From NCBI GenBank assembly GCA_051294375.1, contig CM119263.1, positions 2,318,113 to 2,382,112 on the forward strand: a stretch of 64,000 nt of DNA, read 5' to 3'. The notes beneath the pieces were generated by a model. The model was not told where the DNA came from and made no database searches. It saw nothing but the letters and a program-made list of their open reading frames with translations. The position numbers and the translations under genes were made by a program. Below are positions 57,144 to 64,000 of this stretch, one piece after another. The first letter of the stretch is position 1. Each line of letters starts with the position of its first letter. Source of the DNA: Paraspadella gotoi. Its lineage: Eukaryota > Chaetognatha.

Positions 57144-58253
57144 CTCTCAAGAGGACAGTAAAACCTCTTTAATGCTGTCGAAGTTGGTCGCCTTAGCAAA
57201 GGTCGTACAGCGGAACACATTTACTGCAAAATCGAAGCAAAATTTTTCGTTGTTCGATAAAATTTCGAAAATGTGAACTAAATGAATCGAAGAATGTTGA
57301 TTCGGTGATTCGGTGATTCTGTGATTCTGTGATTCGGTGATTCGGTGAACCTTTTTGAGAATTTTTTACGAAATGCGACTTTACAAGTTGTTTAGACGAT
57401 TCGGCTCTCTTTTCCGATAGCCTCTTATTTCGGTTCCTTAATCACTGAACTTAATTTACACCTTAATATTTAACCATAATTGGTTTCGAAACCTATAAGC
57501 AAAACCTATTTCTTAACCTTAAAGCTTTACCATAACCTAATCCTTCAACTTAATCTTTTAACTTAATGCTTAATCTCTAACCCTAATCAAATCCATAAAC
57601 GTAATACTTAATCTAATACTTAACATTATCTTCAGCCTAATCCCTAACCTCTAATCTATTCTCCAAACTTAAAAACTTGCTCAATTTCGAATTTAAGATG
57701 AAATGTGGCGTTTTGAGAAAATAAGGCCGACAATTTTTACCTGCCGACTTTTTTGAACCTTTGAATATAAAGGCGGGACTTTTCAAATCAAAATTAATGA
57801 CAGTTTGTTCGTCAATCAATAAACTCGTCAACCTTCGGTTCTGTCAGTTTTTCGTTTTGTCATTAATTACAGTTTAAAAGAAACGCTCCAGTCTTTTTAA
57901 TGATGAAGGGCGTCTTAACAAAAAAAAACGTTTTCGGGATTTTATTTAAATTTAAAACGATGTTTTCAAAAAGCTCACGTCAATCTTAGATCGAAACTGC
58001 CTGTCAAGAAGGGATATCGCTTCTCTTCCCATTTTGTACTAATTATGCGGACTTTACTTAAAGTATTAGGCACAAATGAGAATCGTTCAGTTTCTTAATT
58101 AAGGATGAAACCAAAGGTTAAATAATATTAAAACAAAGAATAAAGCATAATATAATATGCAATACGATATACATAAACTGGTCATAAAAAATATGATTAT
58201 CATTTTCGTAATTTAGCACTATATCTAAATAGTTTTTTTTACCGCCACTATCA
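57144..58253 (-). repeat. Spacer copy 3, inverted; 3' flank of gene P
   Basis: This is the cleanest copy of the spacer. It lies downstream of the gene P stop. A GATTCGGTGA decamer run is at 57300-57352. Degenerate TAACCTAA/TAACCCTAA words at 57460-57660 are not a telomere array. Confidence 0.7.
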
Positions 58254-58624
58254 TTATTTAAATGGCCAACCGTTGCTCACTTGTTCGGAATTTTTCCTCT
58301 CCGTCTTTTCCCTTTTTCTCCGCCAGGTTTTCCTTCTCCTCCCGACGCCTTTTGTTTTTTCTCTCCGCCTTTCGCCTGGAGGAAATCCCCGATTTTTCTC
58401 GGCAGAGATCCCGTTCGATTCGGCTCGGTTCACGATTTGTCCGGCTTGTCTGGACCGGATCGAGTGCCTTGGGAGATCCGCGGACTCTTCCAGTGGTTCG
58501 TCCGGAATCTCCCTTTGGTCGAAAATAAAAGTCGGATAGCAAGAAGAAGAATTTCTCTCTTTAACGTTTAATGTTTTCGACGCCTTGAGTAGGAATGACG
58601 CAGATGTCGGCGTCGTCGGCGTCG

Positions 58625-58665
<41 letters not shown>

Positions 58666-60260
58666 TTCCTCAAATCCGATTCGTCATTTTTCTTAATAAA
58701 TTTTTCAGTTTTTTCCCTTTTTTTTCTCTGCTTTCGATTTTGTTTCTGTTGTCTTTCAGTTTTTTGTTTTTCGTTTTTGTTTTCTGCTGTTTTTTCTTTA
58801 AAAATTCGATGATTTAATTTTTCGATCGAATTTAGTTGATGTTTAAATTGAATCAAATTTTCCTGGATTCGTTTCGCGTCACTATTTTGCTCCTTAATTG
58901 AACTTCGCTCCTTTTGCTCCAGAGGTTTTAATTGTCGCTCCAGAAAATTGTCCTCCTTTAGTACGTCCACCCTTCCACCGATAAAACCTTCTCCGCCGCT
59001 ACCCCTGACGCTGCCTCCGCCGCTGCTGGAGAGCCCCGCCGCCTCACGGAAAATGAGGGAAACTTCGTCGTCGGTGACATCGAGAAAAATCTTAGAACCG
59101 AAAGGATCAATGACGGAGATGGCGCCGCTATTGCTTGGATTGGCGCGGATATTGCTTGGCTTGGCGCCGCCATTGCTCGACCTGGCACCGCTCTTGCTTG
59201 GCTTGGCGCCGTCGTTGATTGGCATGGCGCCACCATTGCTTGGCTTAGCGCCGTAAACCTTTCCGTCATTGCTTGCCCTCCCTTCGTTAGCGCGGTGGTC
59301 GTAGGCAAAAGGGTGGGCGCCGCAAAAGATCACAGCATTGGCGCCGTCAAAGTAGACGTTGGCTTCATCTTTATCGGCGTCATTTTTTCTTTTTTCTAAG
59401 TCGATTCCATTTTCTTCTCTCGGATTACGAGTGACGCAATCGTGAGCGAAGGCAGCGGCGTCGGTATCGGCGGCGGCGGCGGCGGCGGCAGCGCTATCGC
59501 TGTCTTGAGTGGTTTTAGAAGACTTCGCCTTGTGAAGAACTTCATCGTCGTCGTCATCATCATCGTCGTTATCGTCGTCGTCATCATCGTTGTCGTTATC
59601 GTTGTGTTCCTCATCGTCGTCATCTTCGTCGTCGTCATCGTTCATATTGTCGTTGTTGTCATTAAATGAGACGCGATCGTCCGTAAGATGATAGCGCCAT
59701 CCACCGTCGTCATGGAACCGGCGCCGTCTCGATTTCGAGACGGCGTCATCGCAGACGTTATTCGCGTTGACGTCGCGATGGGAATTTTTATTATTGGTTT
59801 GGTTTTCTGTGTTCCTATCAACATTGTTATCGCGAGAAAAATCTTTGTCATCGCGAGAGAAATCTTTGTCATCGCGAGAGAAATCTTTGTCATCGCGTGA
59901 TAAATCTTTGTCATCGCGTGATAAATCTTTGTCATCGCGTGATAAATCTTTGTCATCGCGTGATAAATCTTTGTCATCGCGAGAGAAATCTTTGTCACCC
60001 TTGCATCCATATTTGGTGAGATTTTTGTCATAAATCCCGAGAAACTGGCAGCCGAAAGAGAAGCCTTTTTCCAAATTGCGCGTATCTTTTTCGCTGCGCC
60101 CCCTCAAGTTCGTGTCTGCGTCATTACTCGCCTCGTTTCTTGCGTCATCAACAACGCCACCATCAACGCCATCACCAACGCCATCTACCACCTTTTCTTC
60201 CCCGCCTTCCCCCACTCCTCTTCCGTCGAAAACCTCGTCCGGCTGCGTTTCGGGTCATCG
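58254..60260 (-). CDS. Gene P: large low-complexity protein with DDKDLSR heptapeptide repeats
   Basis: An open frame runs from an in-frame stop at about 60262 to the stop at 58254, giving about 668 codons. There is no ATG in the first 190 or so codons, so this is probably an exon with an upstream start; CGAAACGCAG at about 60250 could be the acceptor. Parts in order are: Gly/Asp/Val-rich start; LEKGFSFGCQFLGIYDKNLT; eight or so tandem DDKD(L/F)SR heptads (59843-59999); Asn/Asp-rich; poly-Asp (about 59525-59660); poly-Ala; HPFAYD; about seven GAKPSNG-type repeats (59110-59260); IDPFGSKIFLDVTDDEVSLI; a helical Glu/Lys/Gln region (about 58690-58960); poly-Thr; and a strongly basic C-terminus ending VSNGWPFK. 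No known family is recognised. Confidence 0.6.
59843..59999 (-). repeat. 21-bp tandem repeat encoding DDKDLSR
   Basis: Eight copies of ATCTTTGTCATCGCG plus GATAAA or GAGAAA keep a perfect 21-bp period with no indels. The variation is in third-base and Leu/Phe positions (gtgataa versus gagagaa), which suggests the frame is maintained. Confidence 0.92.
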
Positions 60261-60890
60261 TGTTTCAGTTCCGAGGGTTAAAAATGGTAAGTATCAAGTA
60301 AGTTTTTTTTCTTTTCGACCAAACATCGTTGATGACTTCGTGAAATGAGGTCAAGGACGGCGTCGGCCCTGAGGGCGCCACGGGCGTTTTGGCGGACGGA
60401 CACGCCCACCTATCCACGTTATCGACGCCTCTGGCGGAGAATCGACTCGTCGGAAGTTGCGACTTCGTTCTTGAGTTCGAGCTCCGCGCTCTCGACAGCG
60501 CTCCTGGTGGTTTCCTCTATTTTTCGTCAAAATGTGTTGTTGTTGTGACGTATTTCCGGTTTTTGCGTGGGAGTGAAATACTCGTCTAGAACAGCTATCG
60601 AGAAAAAAAAGGGAAAAAAAGTTTTTTTTTCTGTTACTAGTTCCGATTCGCTTTTTGAAATCGTAAAAACTAAAAAGAAAATATCAAAATTATTTAATTT
60701 GTTTTTCGTTTTACGACGAATCGTATCAAATGAAAATATTACAAAATTTTCAAAAATTCCGAAATTTGATTTTTTTTTTCCGATTCAGTTTGACTTTTCA
60801 TAAAAATTATTGAGATCAAAGCCGAAGAGCTTCGTTCAAATTAAGATCGACAGTTTATGACTAAGATGGAATCAGGAGGATGGGACTGGG
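60231..60890 (+). repeat. 660-bp direct repeat, copy 1
   Basis: It starts GTTTCGGGTCATCGTGTTTC and ends in GGAATCAGGAGGATGGGACT before a (GA)n tract and gap. A second copy with scattered indels lies at 61598-62270. Confidence 0.88.
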
Positions 60891-60959
60891 GGAGAGAGAG
60901 AGAGAGAGAGANNNNNNNNNNNNNNNNNNNNNNNNNTCTCCCATTCCCTTCCCGCAGCC

Positions 60960-61226
60960 TCAAAAGCGCTTGAGAATAGGCGGAAAATTGGCGTCCAAGA
61001 GAGAGGATATGAGTCCGGTCGGTATTGACGCTTCCCCGCCGCCGCCGCCCCGCCGCCGCGCCCGCCGCCGCCGCCGCCGGCCGCCGCCGCCGAAGTTTCC
61101 GGAAATCGAGTCGCGATGCTGCAGGGAGGGCTGGCTGAGAATGGACAGGGAGGCCTCGACTGTGGTTGCGTTGAATGAGGGAGAAGCGGGAGCTGCGGCT
61201 GGGGCGGCGGCTGAGGCGGTCAGGTT
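60960..61226 (-). CDS. Possible terminal exon, Ala/Gly/Arg-rich
   Basis: After an acceptor GAAGATTTCTCAG the minus frame reads NLTASAAAPAAAPASPSFNA, TTVEASLSILSQPSLQHRDS, a Gly/Arg run from a (CCG)n tract, and ends LISSLLDANFPPILKRF before TGA. The unique end is protein-like. The plus strand is also open. The exon lies between the two 660-bp repeats, so it could be a remnant of whatever was duplicated. Confidence 0.35.
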   Translation of the reverse strand, partial: NLTASAAAPAAAPASPSFNATTVEASLSILSQPSLQHRDSISGNFGGGGRRRRRRARRRGGGGGEASIPTGLISSLLDANFPPILKRF

Positions 61227-61597
61227 CTGAGAAATCTTCGCGCCGTAGCATTAGGAAGGCTCGAGAAAAATGAGGAAACAATCGTGCGACCTCCGAAAGA
61301 AAAGACTTGGAAGATGGAAAGAAGTAGAAGATGTTGGGCATAGTGTTGGGAGGCAAGATCGGGCAGTGAGGAAGACATTTGGTTTGGAGTGAGCTGGTGA
61401 TGTTCGGGCATAGGATGAAATGAAGAGATTCGTCGGGCAGTCGGAGGTTAAGTCGATAGCGGTGTATTGTGTCGGGCAGCAGTAGGATCAAGAAAGCCGG
61501 TATTGTGTCGGGCTGGGCGAGGCATCAGATTTAAGCGGTTGTTGTCGGCAAAGGAGGGAGAAGAAGACCCAGGGATCGATGCTCGTTGGGCGAATGA

Positions 61598-62260
61598 CCT
61601 CGTCCGCTGCGTTTCGGGTCATCGTGTTTCAGTTCGAGGGTTAAAAAGGTAAGTATCAAGTAAGTTTTTTTTTTCTTTTCGACCAAACATCGCGTTGATG
61701 ACTTCGTGAAATGAGGTCAAGGACGGCGTCGGCTCCGCAGGGCGCCACGGGCGTTTTGGCGGACAGACACGCCCACGCCTATCCACGTATACGACGCCTC
61801 TGGCGGAGAATCGACTCGTCGGAAGTCACGCGACTTCGTTCTTGAGTTCGAGCTCCGCGCTCTCGACAGCGCTCCTGGTGGTTTCCTCTATTTTTCGTCA
61901 AAATGTGTTGTTGTTGTGACGTATTTTCCGCGTTTTTGCGTGGGAGTGAAATACTCGTCTAGAAAGCTATCAGAAAAAAAAGGGAAAAAAAGTGGGTTTT
62001 TTTCTGTTTACTATTCGGATTCGCTTTTTGAAATCGTAAAAACTAAAAAGAAAATATCAAAATTATTTATTTGTTTTCGTTTTACGACGAATCGTTCAAA
62101 TGAAAATATTACAATAAATTTCAAAAATTCGAAATTTGATTTTTTTTTTCCGATTCATTTTTATTAAAAATTTGAAGATCAAAGCCGAAGAGCTTCGTTC
62201 AAATTAAGATCGACAGTTTATGACTAAGATGGAATCAGGAAGGGTGGACTGGGAGGGATA

Positions 62261-62270
<10 letters not shown>
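61598..62270 (+). repeat. 660-bp direct repeat, copy 2
   Basis: Same order of motifs as 60231-60890 (GACCAAACATCG, GACGCCTCTGGCGGAGAATC, TGTGTTGTTGTTGTGACGTA). Differences are mainly one-base indels, the pattern expected of uncorrected reads. Confidence 0.88.
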
Positions 62271-62320
<50 letters not shown>

Positions 62321-62334
62321 AGAGAGGCACGAAT

Positions 62335-62446
62335 TCGGGAAATTAAGGAATAATTAATAAACAAAAGAAAAGATTGGTTTTGACTCGGAAAGCGTTAAAA
62401 CCTAGCGTGCGTCCCGGGGCCGAACTTAATTCAATATCTCTCTCTT

Positions 62447-62483
<37 letters not shown>

Positions 62484-62606
62484 ACGAGATTTCGGGCAAA
62501 ACAAATGAAAATTAAGGAATAATTAATAACAAAAGAAAAGATTGGTTTTGACTCGGAAAGCGTTAAAACCTAGCGTGCGTCCCCGGGGCCGAACTTAATT
62601 CAATTA
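62335..62606 (+). repeat. Tandem pair of about 100-bp units separated by (GA)n
   Basis: Two copies of a sequence with GGAATAATTAATAA, TTGGTTTTGACTCGGAAAGC and CCTAGCGTGCGTCC(C)CGG GGCC lie at 62340-62433 and 62505-62606. Each is preceded by a (GA)n array. Confidence 0.9.
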
Positions 62607-62861
62607 AGGCCCCGATAAACCTTTGGCACGCTCCGACGATAATGTTTTCCTTTTCGATATAAATTTTCCACTTCTATAATTTTCTTTTTTTTTTCTTTTT
62701 TTTAACTCTGCCACGCATGTCGCTTTGAAGACGCAGAGGAATCGAAACATCTGTGGCGGCGGATGGGCTAAATGAGAAATACTATTTATATATATCCTAT
62801 CGAACGAATAAATAAAAGAAATAATAATTGAATAAAGATCAAGTATAGAAATATAATGTTC

Positions 62862-62957
62862 TGTTTTGACTAATGCCTTCCATTCTTTTTCCACTTTCTG
62901 TTCATAATCGAGCCTTTCTTTTTCAGACATTAAACATTTCTCTATCTTTAATAATTT
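62862..62957 (-). CDS. Weak exon candidate, charged helix
   Basis: After a TTTTTATAG acceptor-like site the minus frame reads KLLKIEKCLMSEKERLDYEQ and KVEKEWKALVKTE. The composition is protein-like, but no good donor is seen and the frame runs on into AT-rich sequence. It could be an upstream exon of gene P. No family is recognised. Confidence 0.25.
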
Positions 62958-63184
62958 CTATAAAAATGATGTACGAATGTTATAAATGTAATTTCTTCCT
63001 GGGTGTTTGGCCTCAACAACTTTGTCCGGTTGTACACAGTCGACTTTTCTTCCCAATCCATTTGGGCCATTTGTTAAAATCGCAAAAGTTAATTACATTC
63101 TCATCAACTCGGGACTCCATATCATAAGTTCAAAGGCAAAGCAATATCTCTCTATCTCTCTTTCGTGCTTTCATCAATCCCAAC

Positions 63185-63270
63185 TCATCGTCGAAAAAAC
63201 ATGGCGATGGTGTCTCGATAACGCGAGCCAATGAGAAGCCGAGATTCCCCGGGAAATTAACCAATCAGAG
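63185..63270 (-). promoter_or_regulatory. Possible promoter with two CCAAT boxes
   Basis: GAGCCAATGAGAAGC and TTAACCAATCAGAG lie about 30 bp apart in GC-richer sequence than the surroundings. They could serve a minus-strand gene (such as P) or a plus-strand gene to the right. There is no TATA box and no other support. Confidence 0.25.
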
Positions 63271-63319
63271 ATGAGAAGACGACGAAGGGAAAGTTGCGTG
63301 ACGGAAAACGAAGGGCGAA

Positions 63320-63430
63320 AATGGGACTGAGGGACTGAGGGGCGGTGGCACAAAATGACTGAGGGACTGAGGGACTGAGGGGCGGTGGCACAAAATTACT
63401 GAGGGACTGAGGGACTGAGGGACTGAGGCG
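63320..63430. repeat. GGGACTGAGG decamer array
   Basis: About nine decamers occur, twice interrupted by GGCGGTGGCACAAAAT. This is a higher-order unit of about 40-50 bp. Confidence 0.9.
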
Positions 63431-64000
63431 ATGAAGACTCAATGCTTTCTTGGGCTGACTGCTGTTGGGGGAAACCCGAAGGGGTGCTGCGGGGGAAAAA
63501 CCTAAGGGGCTGAGGGGTGTGGAACTGTGGCGAGCTATTTCGTGGACCGAAGAAGCGTGGAGGCTTTTAAACACGCAATAGGGACTCGAACATAATTGTG
63601 GGACAATTTGTAATTGGGGGGAAAAGTAATTTCTCACAATTTGGATTCAAGATAATGTGAATTGTTGATCGCGGAGTGACGTGAGATTGTGAGGCGACAG
63701 TGGCGACACCGAGCGGTGAAGGAAAGTGACGAAGCGATAACGAGGTTGATGTCTTTCCCCTCGAAGCCAATGACATATCTCGAACGATGACGACGATGAA
63801 GACGACGACGACGATGAGGACGACGACGACGATGACGACGACCATGACGATGGAAACGATTTTATCTCAAGATTTATTAGATTTTTCAGATTTATTATTA
63901 TCGTCGCCTTCGGCTGGGATTTGGTCTTTTACGATTTGAGCTTTTTCTGGATTGGGATTTTTTTGGATTGGGCATTTTTTGTATTGGAAATTTTCTGGAT

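Larger units (their letters stand above)
62958..64000. other. Right flank: promoter-like stretch, decamer array and (GAC)n
   Basis: Two CCAAT boxes lie at 63228-63270 (GAGCCAATGAG and TAACCAATCAG). A GGGACTGAGG decamer array spans about 63320-63430 and a (GAC)n tract lies at 63780-63845. Short open frames at 63.0-63.2 kb exist on both strands and none stands out. Confidence 0.45.

Noticed and set aside
57460-57660. Interstitial telomere-like TAACCCTAA words (also 20215-20290)
   Set aside because: Words are irregular and mixed with AACTTAATC, with no run of a fixed hexamer.

Overview
The window looks like a draft assembly of an invertebrate animal genome. Genes are broken into short exons with GT-AG introns, and the ankyrin-repeat gene is a metazoan developmental gene. 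The sequence is unusually rich in microsatellites, above all (GA)n/(TC)n and (GAC)n/(GTC)n. Eleven runs of N mark scaffold gaps. I cannot name the species. No rRNA, tRNA, CRISPR, reverse transcriptase or transposase was recognised.

Region 1 (about 3.0-37.7 kb, minus strand): a gene resembling ANKRD6/diversin. Twelve exons join without a frame break over about 2.07 kb of coding sequence (about 689 codons). Its ankyrin repeats lie between 37.7 and 29.8 kb. A linker and coiled-coil part lies between 28.1 and 12.4 kb, and a charged C-terminal part between 10.8 and 3.1 kb. The first exon(s) and the last exon are not seen.

Region 2 (15.3-25.4 kb, plus strand): a second gene lies inside the 12.4-kb intron between the 26.1-kb and 13.7-kb exons of the first gene, on the opposite strand. 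I could phase twelve exons in two groups. It begins with a long RSVGGSV-type repeat, has Cys-rich middle exons and ends with a charged, possibly helical C-terminal part. I do not recognise its family.

Region 3 (about 39.5-62 kb): a block in which one locus seems to be present several times in alternating orientation. The locus holds two convergent genes. Gene T has a coiled coil and then a Cys/Trp-containing domain that is split by a very long Asp/Glu-rich insert. Gene P is a large low-complexity ORF with tandem DDKDLSR heptapeptides. The copies form a sharp palindrome centred near 45.6 kb and a nearly identical inverted pair (48.17-50.38 and 54.55-56.76 kb). Several copies carry scattered one-base insertions that wreck the reading frame. 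I read most of this as noisy long-read gap filling or mis-joining, not biology, although a true palindromic duplication cannot be excluded from sequence alone. The cleanest copies are gene T at 45.89-48.16 kb and gene P at 58.25-60.26 kb.

Region 4 (62-64 kb): short direct repeats, a weak exon candidate, a promoter-like stretch with CCAAT boxes, and a tandem decamer array.

The most interesting items are the antisense nested gene, the acidic insert splitting the gene T domain, the heptapeptide-repeat protein P, and microsatellites sitting directly against splice sites. The repeated block at 39.9-57 kb should be checked against raw reads before any biological claim is made from it.
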